Below, one piece after another: positions 17,683-26,700 of a DNA stretch of 64,000 bases (within the stretch, counting starts at the first letter, position 1; each line of letters opens with the position of its first letter). The notes under the pieces are model-generated. The model did not search any database, was not told the origin of the DNA, and was given only the letters and a program-made list of their open reading frames with translations. The position numbers and the translations under genes are program-made. Source of the stretch: Telmatospirillum siberiense (GTDB taxonomy: Bacteria; Pseudomonadota; Alphaproteobacteria; Rhodospirillales; Magnetospirillaceae); NCBI RefSeq assembly GCF_002845745.1, contig NZ_PIUM01000018.1, positions 50,496 to 114,495 on the forward strand, written 5' to 3'.

Positions 17683-19138
17683 GGACGCGCGCGGACGACA
17701 GGACACCGGGGACGCCGGCGCCGGGATGGGTTCCCGCACCGACCAGATAGAGTCCTTGGACATCTTCGCTCCTGTTGTGCGGACGGAACCAAGCGCTTTG
17801 AGTGAGCCGGGGCTCCAATCCGAACGCCGCGCCCTTGGCGGACAGCAGACGATTTTGGAAGTCCAGCGGGGTAAACATCCGGGAGGTGATGATCTCGTCT
17901 TCAAGGCCGGGCAGCAGTGTTTCGGAAAGCCGCGTCTCGATGGCCCGCCGATAAGGCTCGGCACCGGTTGTCCAATCGGTATTGCCGTCCAAATGGGGCA
18001 CCGGCGAAAGCACATAGAAGGTGTCGCATCCGGGAGGGGCCAGCGTCGGGTCGGAGGCGGTCGGATGGTGAAGATAAAGGCTGAAATCCGGCGCCAGGAT
18101 CTTTCGCTTGAAGATATCGCGGGTCAGTTCCCGATAGCGGGGGCCGAGCATGATCGTATGGTGCGCGACATCCCGGTATTTTCGCTTGGTACCGAAATAC
18201 CAGACGAACAGGCTCATGGAGTAGTGCGACCGGGCCAGTTTTCGGTCGGTCCATCGCCGTCTTTTGGTGCCGGCCAGAAGCGTCTGATAGGTCCAGGCGG
18301 CATCCGCATCGGAGACGACGATGTCGGAGGTGAGCACCTCGCCCGAGGTGAGGCGGACACCGGTCGCCTTGCCATCGGTCACCAGAATCTCTTTGACGTC
18401 GCTGCCACAACGCAAGGCACCGCCCTGTCCTTCGATCAGTTTGACCATTCCTTGCACAAGCTTGCCGGTGCCGCCGACGGCGAAATGGACCCCCATATGC
18501 CGTTCCAGATAAGAAATCAGGCAATAGATCGATGGCGTGGAAAACGGATCTCCGCCGACGAAAAGCGGATGGAAGCTGAGCGCGAAGCGCAGATGCGGAT
18601 GGCGGACATATTTTGCCACGGTGGAATGGACGCTGCGAAGCCCTCCCAGCTTGACGAGACTTGGAACGACGCGTGCCATGTCGGCAAGCGAGCCGAAGGG
18701 CACGCCGGAAAGCTCTTCGAAACCGATCCGAAAGACGTCGCGGCTGTGATGCATGAACCGTTCGTAGCCGTCCACGTCATCCGGCGAGATCCGCGCGATC
18801 TCCCGCGTCATGGCATCGGCATCGGCCAAACAGTCGAGATGCCCGCCATCGTCGAACAAGATCCGGTAGAACATGTCGAGCGGACACAATTCCACATCGT
18901 CGGATAATCGGCGTCCGCACAGTTGCCAAAGTTCCTCAAACAGGAATGGGGCGGTGACGATGGTCGGTCCGGCGTCGAAGACAAAACCGTCCTGCCGGAA
19001 AACGCCGGCGCGACCACCGGGTTGATCGAGCCGCTCCAGGACCGTGGTGCGGTACCCTCGCGCACCAAGGCGAATGGCCGCCGCAAGTCCGCCGAATCCG
19101 CTGCCGATCACGACAGCATGCCGCGTGACGTTTTTCAT
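17645..19138 (-). CDS. crtI: Phytoene desaturase
   Basis: Converts phytoene to neurosporene or lycopene in successive FAD-dependent steps. HAVVIGSGFGGLAAAIRLGA and the C-terminal GLYLVGAGTHPGAGVPGVLS are diagnostic. The frame is open to an ATG at 19177, but that start lies in a PpsR-type operator; the ATG at 19138 (MKNVTRHAVVIGSG) matches homologous N-termini and gives about 497 residues. Neither has a strong ribosome site. It lies downstream of bchO in the same direction and overlaps crtB. Confidence 0.94.
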   Translation of the reverse strand: MKNVTRHAVVIGSGFGGLAAAIRLGARGYRTTVLERLDQPGGRAGVFRQDGFVFDAGPTIVTAPFLFEELWQLCGRRLSDDVELCPLDMFYRILFDDGGHLDCLADADAMTREIARISPDDVDGYERFMHHSRDVFRIGFEELSGVPFGSLADMARVVPSLVKLGGLRSVHSTVAKYVRHPHLRFALSFHPLFVGGDPFSTPSIYCLISYLERHMGVHFAVGGTGKLVQGMVKLIEGQGGALRCGSDVKEILVTDGKATGVRLTSGEVLTSDIVVSDADAAWTYQTLLAGTKRRRWTDRKLARSHYSMSLFVWYFGTKRKYRDVAHHTIMLGPRYRELTRDIFKRKILAPDFSLYLHHPTASDPTLAPPGCDTFYVLSPVPHLDGNTDWTTGAEPYRRAIETRLSETLLPGLEDEIITSRMFTPLDFQNRLLSAKGAAFGLEPRLTQSAWFRPHNRSEDVQGLYLVGAGTHPGAGVPGVLSSARVLDTLIPPAHALR

Positions 19139-19158
19139 CACATGCCGAGGTTTGCGTG

Positions 19159-19202
19159 TGTAAACATAATTGGACATTTAAAAGTGTCAGAATGTTATAT
19201 GC
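19159..19202. promoter_or_regulatory. PpsR-type operator of crtI
   Basis: TGTAAACATAATTGGACA (19159-19176) is a perfect TGT-N12-ACA. Eight bp further is a TGTC half-site (19185 on) whose partner triplet is TGC, so the second palindrome is degenerate. It lies about 20 bp upstream of the preferred crtI ATG and overlaps the bchO stop. Confidence 0.65.
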
Positions 19203-20061
19203 AAGCTTTTATGATGATCTCAGCCAGGGAGGGCGGGGCTTCCTCATGGGCCAGATGGCCGAGTTTCGGCACGACAATCACCGTCGACGAGGTCTTGAGC
19301 GACTTTATCTCCCTGGCGACCCTTGCCGGGACGGCGTGATCATTTTCGGAGGCAACCAGAGTCAGCGGAACGCGCAACCGTGGCAAATCGAACAGCAGGG
19401 GGCGGAGATCCCAGTTGGCCATCTGACTGAGCGCGGCCTCGACATGGCGGGTGGTGCGCCACAGTCGGGCATAGAAATCCAGTCCCCGCGCATCGAGTGT
19501 CGATCCCGTCTGGTCGATAATATGTGCCACGGTGTCCGGATTGGAGGCTCGCCAGGCCATGAGGGTGGCGGCAAGCGGATTGACGAACAGAAGGCGGGCC
19601 AGGGCTGGAAACAAGACGCCTCCCAAGCCGGAAAACGGCATCAGCGCCCCGTTCAGGCTCACTAACGCGTGCGGGTTGATCGTTTCGTCAATAGCCATCC
19701 GGATGGCTATGGCCGCACCGGCAGAATGGCCGACCACGGCGTCCGGCTTGGTGCCGAGCCGCGTCAGCAATGCCGTGACGGCTGCCGCCATCCGTGGCAT
19801 TGACAGTGGCCGGTGCGCATAAAGATCGGTGAAGCCATGTCCCGGCAGATCCGGCGCGATGACGGTGAAATGCCGGCTCAGCAGCGGGGCCAGGTCACGC
19901 CAGGAATGGGTTGCCGCGCCGGTGCCATGGAGCAGCAGAAGGCAGGGACCTTGCCCCAGGATCTGGACGTGCCATGTGAGGCCGTCGGCCTTGACAAAGG
20001 TGCTGGCTGTTCGGTTGGGCCAATCGCGCCCTTCGATGTCCCAAACGGGTTTGGACCTCAT
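19195..20061 (-). CDS. bchO: Magnesium-chelatase-associated alpha/beta hydrolase
   Basis: Alpha/beta-hydrolase-fold protein regularly encoded with the Mg-chelatase genes; its exact role in Mg insertion is unsettled. 288 residues. LLLLHGTGAATHSWRDL gives the oxyanion region, VVGHSAGAAIAIRMA the nucleophile elbow (GHSAG), and PKLGHLAHEE the C-terminal His. The ATG overlaps the bchD stop by 4 bp (ATGA). It ends inside the crtI operator region. Confidence 0.92.
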   Translation of the reverse strand: MRSKPVWDIEGRDWPNRTASTFVKADGLTWHVQILGQGPCLLLLHGTGAATHSWRDLAPLLSRHFTVIAPDLPGHGFTDLYAHRPLSMPRMAAAVTALLTRLGTKPDAVVGHSAGAAIAIRMAIDETINPHALVSLNGALMPFSGLGGVLFPALARLLFVNPLAATLMAWRASNPDTVAHIIDQTGSTLDARGLDFYARLWRTTRHVEAALSQMANWDLRPLLFDLPRLRVPLTLVASENDHAVPARVAREIKSLKTSSTVIVVPKLGHLAHEEAPPSLAEIIIKACI

Positions 20062-21881
20062 CGGATGCGGATGGGGCCGGAATCCCGGGTGGCCGCCGTG
20101 GCGGCGATCGCCACATCACGGACCATCGAGGCCTCGACATAAGGCAGGCCGATATAACGCGCCTGCATCGCGCCGGCCAGTCGCCGAGCTTCTTCGCGTG
20201 GCCGAGGCGCCGTGTCGACGAATACCGCGGCGAGTCGGGCCTCCTTCAGGCGTCGTGCGGCCGCCAGGGCATCGTCCATGGCGTGTGGCCGCCGGGCTTG
20301 TCCGTCTCGGCCGATGTTGGCATGCCCGTCAGTCAGCAGAACGATCAGAGGGGCATGTCCCTTCGCACGTTCCGCCATGGCCGTCAAAACGGCCGTCTCG
20401 ATACCGGCGGCGAGCGGCGTTCCGCCACCGCCCGGCAGTTTCGCCAGGAGCGATTTGGCTCTGGACAGCGAGCGTGTCGGCGGCAGGAGGAGGTCGGCTC
20501 TCTTGCCGCGAAACGCCACCAGGGCGACGGAGGTGCGGGTGATATAGGCTTCGGCGAGAAGAAGCTCGACGGCGCCCTTGGTTTCCGCCAAGCGGTGGAA
20601 GGCGGTCGAGCCGGACGCATCGACGCAGAAGACGATTGTCGATTGCCGCCGATGCGCAAATTTTTTGATGCGGAAATCTTCGCTGCGGATTGCGAGGTGG
20701 CTGGGGACAAGACCTGCCGCCCGGGCTTCCGCGCGGCGCATCGGCTGCCAGGGGGCCGCGGCACGGAGGGTTTCCACCAACGCCAGACGGGATCCGGATC
20801 GCGGGGCGCCATGGCGCACGCCGGCCGGCCGGCCCCGGCACATCGATAGCTGGGGGGATCCGGCCCCAAAGCTGCGGCTGGCCGGCTGACGTTCGGCGGC
20901 TCCGGACCGCATTTTGTCCAGGAGATCTTCGGGCAGCGCGGCTTTCGCCGCGGCCAGCAGGATATCCTCGAGATCGGGCATTTCCGGCTGTGGCGTGTCG
21001 GGGGCGGGGCAATCGTCATCCGTGGAGGGGGGCGGGGGATCCCGCCGCTGCCCGTTGTCGTCCTGTTGCGGCTCCCGCGTCCCGTCATTTTCTTCATTTT
21101 CCATCGGCACCGTTTGCGCACGGGGGCCGAGGACCAGGCGTACCGCCAGTGCGGCATCCTCGCGGTCGATCGTGTCACGGCCGGCCAGAGCCGCCGCCGC
21201 CCGCGCAGCCCGCAGCGCCAGCAAGGGCAGGACGACCGATCCCAGTCCCAGCGCATCCGCCGTTGCGACCAGGCCGTCGATGACCCTATCCGGTGCCGTT
21301 GCCGCCAATCGCTTCCGGGCGATGGTTGTTCTGATGGGGTCGACGGGGGGGCAGGCGAGGTCCCGCAGGCCCAGGCCGCGAAGATCGACGAGGAAAGCCA
21401 AGCGTTCACCCAATGCCGGCGGCAGTCGCTCGTCCGGCGAAACGCTTTCGTCGAAGGCGACCACGCCGATGCTGCTCGGCACCCGACGGGCGATCCCTTC
21501 CCGTTCGATCACCAGTTCCCGCTGGTCGAGAACCATCGCCACCCGTGCGGCCACGCCGGAGGGCAGCCGTTCGGCCATGGGGATCACCACGATCCCTCCG
21601 TCCGCCTCCGCGAGAATGCCTTTTTGCAGGACCGGCCGGCCACTGGCCAAAGTGGCCGGCAGATCGACGGCGCCGATCAACCGGTCATCTTCGATCCCCG
21701 CCGGCAAACGTCTGACCGCGGCGTCCGGCGGCAGGGCGCCGCAAAGATGGGCAAACCATAAATCGCGAACCGGTCCCGCTCCGGCCATCACCGCCAGCCC
21801 CTGTAGTCCGGCGGGATCTACGGCAAAAAGCGACGCTGCCGCCAGCGCATCGTTCCACCGGGCTTGCGCCTCCGGTGTCAT
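20058..21881 (-). CDS. bchD: Magnesium chelatase subunit D
   Basis: AAA+-like platform subunit that pairs with BchI and carries an integrin-I domain. About 607 residues. The N-terminal half resembles BchI but lacks a good Walker A. A long Asp/Glu/Pro-rich linker near residues 295-345 follows, then a C-terminal von Willebrand A domain with the MIDAS sequence VDASGST and LTDGHANIGRDG. The frame is open well upstream into bchI, but the ATG at 21881 overlaps the bchI stop by 4 bp and begins MTPEAQARW, so it is chosen. Confidence 0.95.
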   Translation of the reverse strand: MTPEAQARWNDALAAASLFAVDPAGLQGLAVMAGAGPVRDLWFAHLCGALPPDAAVRRLPAGIEDDRLIGAVDLPATLASGRPVLQKGILAEADGGIVVIPMAERLPSGVAARVAMVLDQRELVIEREGIARRVPSSIGVVAFDESVSPDERLPPALGERLAFLVDLRGLGLRDLACPPVDPIRTTIARKRLAATAPDRVIDGLVATADALGLGSVVLPLLALRAARAAAALAGRDTIDREDAALAVRLVLGPRAQTVPMENEENDGTREPQQDDNGQRRDPPPPSTDDDCPAPDTPQPEMPDLEDILLAAAKAALPEDLLDKMRSGAAERQPASRSFGAGSPQLSMCRGRPAGVRHGAPRSGSRLALVETLRAAAPWQPMRRAEARAAGLVPSHLAIRSEDFRIKKFAHRRQSTIVFCVDASGSTAFHRLAETKGAVELLLAEAYITRTSVALVAFRGKRADLLLPPTRSLSRAKSLLAKLPGGGGTPLAAGIETAVLTAMAERAKGHAPLIVLLTDGHANIGRDGQARRPHAMDDALAAARRLKEARLAAVFVDTAPRPREEARRLAGAMQARYIGLPYVEASMVRDVAIAATAATRDSGPIRIR

Positions 21882-22915
21882 GGGCTCAAAACCTCGGCGA
21901 TTGCTCGTTCGATGCGCGCGCTCGATCCCGATTCGTCGAGTGGATCGCGCCGCAAGCGGTGCCGCAGGGCCATCGGTGCGACTCGTCGGATATGGTCGGG
22001 GCCAACGCGGGGATCTTCGGCCAGGGCCGCGGCGGCGCGGGCGGCCCGCATCAAGGTGAGTTCCCCGCGCAATCCGTCGGCGTCGGTGGCCATGCATAAG
22101 CGCGACATCGTCTCCAGGGAGGCATCGCCCACCTCGATGGAATCGAGGCGCCCGCGCGAGGCGACAATCAAGTCGCGGATCTCGGCATTCTTTTCGGACC
22201 AATGGACCGTGAAGGCTTCCGGATCGCGCGCGAAGGCATCGCAGCGGCGGAGAATTTCGACGCGGTCGGCGAGATTGGTCGGTGTCTTGACCTCGACCGA
22301 CAGGCCAAACCGATCGAGCAGTTGCGGTCGCAGTTCGCCCTCTTCCGGATTTCCGCTGCCCACGAGCACGAACCCTGCCGGATGCTTCACGCTCAAGCCT
22401 TCGCGTTCGACGATGTTTTCGCCCGACGCCGCGACATCAAGCAGCAGATCGACCAGGTGGTCTTCCAGCAGATTGACCTCGTCGATGTAGAGAAAGCCTC
22501 TGTGCGCGCGGGCCAGGAGGCCGGGTTCGAAGCTTTTTTCGCCGCGGGTCAGCGCACGTTCGAGATCCAGTGCCCCGACTACGCGGTCTTCGGTCGCTCC
22601 GAGCGGAAGGTCGACGACGGGAACAGGAACTGTATCTATTTCATGACAGTTTATTCTGTCATCAACGTTACACACTTGACTGCATGGATCCGAGACGTTT
22701 GACGGGGGGTAATTGAATCGGCACCCCGCGACGATCTGCATCGGAGGCAACAGCGCGGCCAGCGAGCGTACCGCGGTGGACTTACCGGTCCCACGGTCGC
22801 CGAAAACCATCACGCCACCGATATTGCGATCGATTGAAACGAGCAAAATCGCCAGTTTCATATCATCTTGGCCGACGATGGCGGCAAATGGAAAAGGTAT
22901 CTTCATGCTTGGCAT
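21878..22915 (-). CDS. bchI: Magnesium chelatase ATPase subunit I
   Basis: AAA+ ATPase motor for Mg insertion into protoporphyrin IX. 345 residues from the ATG at 22915, preceded by TTTGGAGGCAAT. Walker A is GDRGTGKST, Walker B LYIDEVNLLEDHLVDLLLD, and GSGNPEEGELRPQLLDRFGL holds the sensor and arginine finger region. The variable insert between Walker A and VPVVDLPLGATEDRVVGALD is encoded by AT-rich DNA unlike its surroundings and contains two perfect PpsR-type palindromes (22631-22674). First gene of bchI-bchD-bchO-crtI-crtB. Confidence 0.96.
   Translation of the reverse strand: MPSMKIPFPFAAIVGQDDMKLAILLVSIDRNIGGVMVFGDRGTGKSTAVRSLAALLPPMQIVAGCRFNYPPSNVSDPCSQVCNVDDRINCHEIDTVPVPVVDLPLGATEDRVVGALDLERALTRGEKSFEPGLLARAHRGFLYIDEVNLLEDHLVDLLLDVAASGENIVEREGLSVKHPAGFVLVGSGNPEEGELRPQLLDRFGLSVEVKTPTNLADRVEILRRCDAFARDPEAFTVHWSEKNAEIRDLIVASRGRLDSIEVGDASLETMSRLCMATDADGLRGELTLMRAARAAAALAEDPRVGPDHIRRVAPMALRHRLRRDPLDESGSSARIERAIAEVLSP
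22631..22674. promoter_or_regulatory. Tandem PpsR-type operator inside the bchI coding sequence
   Basis: TGTATCTATTTCATGACA (22631-22648) and TGTCATCAACGTTACACA (22657-22674) are both perfect TGT-N12-ACA and exactly 8 bp apart. Between and across them runs another inverted repeat, ATGACAG-N6-CTGTCAT (22643-22662). The site lies about 240 bp downstream of the bchI start, in a low-GC patch. Binding could block elongation, act with an upstream site, or control an internal promoter for bchD onward. Confidence 0.7.
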
Positions 22916-23025
22916 ATTGCCTCCAAAGAGGAGAATTGCGCAAGCCCGTAACGAACTTTGACGTGTGATCAACACTCTCCTCAAGGTTTGTTCAGCCAAG
23001 GTGGGGAGAGGGAGCTTCACGCCGA

Positions 23026-23060
23026 TGTGCAATTTTATTAGACATCCTAATAATTGGACA
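23026..23060. promoter_or_regulatory. Degenerate PpsR-like half-sites between bchI and bchE
   Basis: TGT at 23026 and ACA at 23042 are separated by 13, not 12, bases, and a further GGACA sits at 23056-23060. The AT-rich 190-bp divergent spacer between bchI and bchE is where promoters for both are expected. The match to the operator is imperfect. Confidence 0.3.
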
Positions 23061-23104
23061 CTAGCGTAGTGAACAGGTCCATTGGTGTGGCAGGAGATGG
23101 TCCA

Positions 23105-24730
23105 TTGCGTATCCTTCTCATTCATCCAAACTACCATTCCGGTGGTGCCGAGATCGCGGGCAACTGGCCGCCGGCTTGGGCCGCCTATTTGGCGGGGTCG
23201 TTGAAAGCGGCTGGTTTTTCCGACGTCCTATTTATCGACGCGATGACCAACGATCTTTCGGACGAGGCGATTGCAGAAATCCTGGCCCGTGAATCGCCGG
23301 ATGTGGTCGGCGTGACGGCCATCACTCCGTCGATCTACAAGGCTGAGCGGCTGCTCCAACTGGCCAAGCGCCAGCATCCGCAAGCGGTCACCCTGCTGGG
23401 GGGCGTTCACGCCACTTTCATGTATCAGCAGGTGTTGACCGAGGCACCCTGGATCGATGCCATCGTGCGTGGCGAGGGCGAAGATATCCTCATTGATGTG
23501 ATCCGGGCGATCGATGAGGGGCGTTGGCCGAAGGACCGGCGAGACATCAAGGGAATCGCCTATATTGATACGGGAAGCGCCAGGATCGTCGCGACCGAGG
23601 CGGCTCCGACCATCAAGGATGTCGACTCGATCACCCCCGATTGGGGGATTCTGGAGTGGGAGAAATACAATTACATCCCGCTCAATCGCCGTGTGGCCAT
23701 TCCCAACATGGCGCGGGGATGCCCGTTCACCTGCTCGTTCTGCTCGCAGTGGAAGTTCTGGCGTGACTATCGGATCCGCGATCCCAAAAAAGTGGTCGAC
23801 GAAATCCAGACTTTGTTTGAACGCTACGACGTCAGGTTTTTCATTTTGGCCGATGAGGAGCCGACGATCAATCGCAAGAAATTCATCCAGTTTTGCCAGG
23901 AGTTGATCGACCGCGGATTGCCTGACAAGGTGCAGTGGGGCATTAACACACGGGTCACCGATATCCTGCGCGACGAGGAGTTGCTGCTTTTTTATCGTAA
24001 AGCCGGCTTGATCCATGTGTCGCTGGGAACGGAAGCGGCGGCGCAGTTGCAACTCGACCGCTTCAACAAGGAAACAAAGGTCGCCGACAACAAGAGGGCA
24101 ATTCAGTTGCTGCGCGAGGCCGGCATCGTCGTCGAGGCGCAATTCATTGTCGGTCTTGAGAATGAGACCGCTGAGACTCTGGAAGAGACCTACCAGATGG
24201 CGGTTGACTGGAAACCGGATCTTGCCAACTGGTCGATGTATACTCCCTGGCCATTTAGTAACCTGTTTCAGGAAATCCGTAAGAAAGTCGAGATTTTCGA
24301 CTTTGAGAAATATAATTTTGTCACGCCGATCATCCGACCGGAGGCCATGGATCGAGGAGAACTTCTCGATCGCGTGATGAGTAATTATCGTCGTTTCTAT
24401 ATTAAAAAGGCGCTGTTTTCCTATCCCTGGTCGGGGACTGGTCAGCGGCGGCGTTATCTTCTGGGATGTCTTTGGGCGTTCCTCAAAGCCGGATTCGAGC
24501 GAAAATTCTATAATCTCGGCAAGGTGGGCTATTGGGGACCGCAGACCAAGAAAAGCGTCGATTTCCATTTCGACGGGGGGCGAACCATGGATGCCGTCAA
24601 TATGACGGATTGGGAGGCCAACGCCGATCGTTCCAGAAAGAGTTCGACAGCCTCGCAGGCGATGGCGATCAAAGCCTGTGGTGGCGGTACCGAGCAGATG
24701 GTGGACGACGGTGTCGATGCGGTTCGTTGA
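23105..24730 (+). CDS. bchE: Anaerobic Mg-protoporphyrin IX monomethyl ester oxidative cyclase
   Basis: Oxygen-independent enzyme forming isocyclic ring E, a cobalamin-binding radical-SAM protein. [20 protein letters not shown] is the typical BchE N-terminus. The radical-SAM cluster motif is [12 protein letters not shown], and GVHATFMYQ lies in the B12-binding part. The frame is open back to 23054, but the TTG at 23105 follows AGGAG with 8-bp spacing and begins directly at [10 protein letters not shown] like homologues, so it is preferred (about 541 residues). It overlaps bchJ by 14 bp. Confidence 0.95.
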   Translation: MRILLIHPNYHSGGAEIAGNWPPAWAAYLAGSLKAAGFSDVLFIDAMTNDLSDEAIAEILARESPDVVGVTAITPSIYKAERLLQLAKRQHPQAVTLLGGVHATFMYQQVLTEAPWIDAIVRGEGEDILIDVIRAIDEGRWPKDRRDIKGIAYIDTGSARIVATEAAPTIKDVDSITPDWGILEWEKYNYIPLNRRVAIPNMARGCPFTCSFCSQWKFWRDYRIRDPKKVVDEIQTLFERYDVRFFILADEEPTINRKKFIQFCQELIDRGLPDKVQWGINTRVTDILRDEELLLFYRKAGLIHVSLGTEAAAQLQLDRFNKETKVADNKRAIQLLREAGIVVEAQFIVGLENETAETLEETYQMAVDWKPDLANWSMYTPWPFSNLFQEIRKKVEIFDFEKYNFVTPIIRPEAMDRGELLDRVMSNYRRFYIKKALFSYPWSGTGQRRRYLLGCLWAFLKAGFERKFYNLGKVGYWGPQTKKSVDFHFDGGRTMDAVNMTDWEANADRSRKSSTASQAMAIKACGGGTEQMVDDGVDAVR

Positions 24731-25343
24731 TCGGTCCGTCGCCCGTGTCACCCCGGTTGCGCCGGCATCGGTCGGCCCCAATGCCGTTACGCAAGTCATC
24801 GCGGCTTTGCAGGAAGCCGGCCTGCAGGAGTGCACGTCGCTGATTTTCACGGATGCCGGCGTTGGTGATTGGCTGGTCCGGCGTCCCGTCGATATGGTCG
24901 ACGAACGTGGCGTGGCCGGACTTCACCATGCCGTGCGGACCGTCCTGCCGCCCGGCCAGGCGATCGCGGTGATGGCCGACGCCGGCCGGCGGACGGCAAA
25001 TTACCTGCTGGCCAAGCGAATTCCCCGGCCGGTGCAGACTCTCTTCAAAATACTTCCCTCGGCATTGGCCTCGCGCGCCATGATGGGCGCCATCCGTCGG
25101 CATGCCTGGACATTTGCCGGATCGGGACATTTTGACGGACGGGCCGGGACCCCGATGGTTTTCGAGATCATCGGCAATCCCCTCTGTTCCCGCGACAGAT
25201 CGCCGACGCCCGTTTGCACATGGCATGCGGCTGTTTTCCAGCGTTTGTTTTCCGTTCTGGTTTCAAGCTCCACCCGGGTCGAGGAGACGGCCTGCGAGGC
25301 TTGCGGCGATGCCTGTTGCCGCTTCGAGTTGTCGCTGGATTGA
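24717..25343 (+). CDS. bchJ: BchJ, V4R-domain bacteriochlorophyll biosynthesis protein
   Basis: Originally assigned as 8-vinyl reductase; now thought to bind or channel porphyrin intermediates in some species. 208 residues from the ATG at 24717, which overlaps the bchE stop by 14 bp. The C-terminal V4R-type end [20 protein letters not shown] carries clustered Cys typical of this domain. The mid-part [21 protein letters not shown] is typical of BchJ. Function at the level of reaction is uncertain. Confidence 0.9.
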   Translation: MRFVDRSVARVTPVAPASVGPNAVTQVIAALQEAGLQECTSLIFTDAGVGDWLVRRPVDMVDERGVAGLHHAVRTVLPPGQAIAVMADAGRRTANYLLAKRIPRPVQTLFKILPSALASRAMMGAIRRHAWTFAGSGHFDGRAGTPMVFEIIGNPLCSRDRSPTPVCTWHAAVFQRLFSVLVSSSTRVEETACEACGDACCRFELSLD

Positions 25344-25425
25344 GGGCGTTTTGCCCAGTGGCGGTTGATGTTGGTCTTGATGATACGGTGCAAGCCGGAC
25401 GACCCGCCGCATGACCGGAGAAAAA

Positions 25426-25920
25426 ATGATCGCATCTCCCATATTCACCACGAAGTCCGCAGCGCGTCTGCTGGGCCTGTTTGCTCTCTGCCTGATGGTG
25501 GGGGCCATCGCCGGCGCCGTCACCGTGCCCGAGGTCCGGGGGTGGTATCACACGATCGCCAAACCGGACTTCACCCCACCCGACAGCGTCTTCGGCCCGG
25601 TATGGAGTACGCTCTATCCGATGATGGCTCTGGCCGCCTGGTTGGCATGGCGGCGTGATTTCTTCTCCTGGTCAAGCCGATCTCTCCGGCTCTTTCTTCT
25701 TCAGTTGGGGTTGAATTTTCTCTGGAGCTTTCTCTTTTTCACGTTCCACTGGCTGGCGGCCGCCTCGGTGGAAGTCCTTTTTCTTTGGTTGGCGATCCTG
25801 ATCACGACCCGCCGTTTTCTGAAACAGGACCTGTGGGCCGGGCTATTGATGGTGCCCTATCTGTTGTGGGTTGGTGTGGCGGCTGTGTTGACCTGGACCA
25901 TCTGGTCGTTGAATGCCTGA
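25426..25920 (+). CDS. TspO/MBR-family protein (copy 2)
   Basis: Second tryptophan-rich sensory protein, 164 residues with five hydrophobic helices. WYHTIAKPDFTPPDSVFGPV, LNFLWSFLFFTFHW and LMVPYLLWVGVAAVLTW are family hallmarks. The ATG at 25426 has GGAG 5 bp upstream; an ATG at 25411 is in frame without a ribosome site. Its N-terminal segment differs from copy 1 (4790-5296), so these are diverged paralogues rather than a recent duplication. It follows bchJ by about 80 bp. Confidence 0.88.
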   Translation: MIASPIFTTKSAARLLGLFALCLMVGAIAGAVTVPEVRGWYHTIAKPDFTPPDSVFGPVWSTLYPMMALAAWLAWRRDFFSWSSRSLRLFLLQLGLNFLWSFLFFTFHWLAAASVEVLFLWLAILITTRRFLKQDLWAGLLMVPYLLWVGVAAVLTWTIWSLNA

Positions 25921-25961
25921 ACCCGCTATCGGGCATCCGCGCGCGGAGGGGAGGGGGCAGA

Positions 25962-26591
25962 ATGCTCGACTCTGTTTTCGATTTTTTCTCGGCGCTGGGC
26001 TTCGCGGTCATCGCGATCTTCGGTATCAACGTGGGAACCGACGAGCCGGCCTATGAGGTTGTCGAGCGTATCGGCGACGGCATCGAGATCCGCTGCTATC
26101 CACCGAGAAACGCCGCCGAAACGACCGTCGATGCGAGCAAGTCCGATAATCCGTCGGGCGAGGCGTTCCGAATCCTCGCAGGCTATATTTTCGGCGGAAA
26201 CAAAGTGCGGCGGAAAATCGCGATGACGGCTCCCGTTGAGATCGACAGGCCGGGAGAGAAAATCGCGATGACGGCACCCGTGGAGATGACTGTCTCCAGC
26301 GGAGTGATGACCATGCGCTTTTTCATGCCGTCGCATCATGCTCTGGGAGACCTTCCCGAACCCGACGATCCCCGGGTCAAATTGATGGTGATCCCTGCAA
26401 CGACCGTCGCTGTCATTACGTTTTCGGGATTATCTGATAAGATAAATCAGCCTGAGGAGTCACAGCTTAGGATTGCGCTGCGTGATACCCAGTGGATCAT
26501 GACGGGGCCGGCCACCGCCTATTACTACAACCCGCCCTGGACATTGCCGTTCCTCAGGACGAACGAGGTTGTGATTCCGGTGAGGCGATAA
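25962..26591 (+). CDS. SOUL-family heme-binding protein
   Basis: 209 residues. The SOUL core is clear: EPAYEVVERIGDGIEIRCYP, a repeated KIAMTAPVE element (residues about 83-90 and 99-106) and a TNEVVIPVRR end. An N-terminal hydrophobic stretch (about 7-23) suggests membrane attachment or export. GGAGGGGAGGGGG precedes the ATG. SOUL proteins bind heme or tetrapyrroles and appear in some phototroph clusters; a role in tetrapyrrole handling fits this place just after bchE-bchJ-tspO, but is inference. Confidence 0.85.
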   Translation: MLDSVFDFFSALGFAVIAIFGINVGTDEPAYEVVERIGDGIEIRCYPPRNAAETTVDASKSDNPSGEAFRILAGYIFGGNKVRRKIAMTAPVEIDRPGEKIAMTAPVEMTVSSGVMTMRFFMPSHHALGDLPEPDDPRVKLMVIPATTVAVITFSGLSDKINQPEESQLRIALRDTQWIMTGPATAYYYNPPWTLPFLRTNEVVIPVRR

Positions 26592-26700
26592 TGTTGCGGT
26601 TCCAGCGGATAGTCTCGTCACCTTCCGCTGGAGCGACAAGACAATTCAATAAGCGATTCACCCCAACGCTCGGGACCCTCTTGCGCCGGTCTTCAATCAC

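Noticed and set aside
22958..22972. TTGAC...ATCAA resembling an FNR site before bchI/bchE
   Set aside because: The half-sites are 5 bp apart instead of 4 and one base is off, so the match is too weak to call despite the fitting context of an anaerobic enzyme.
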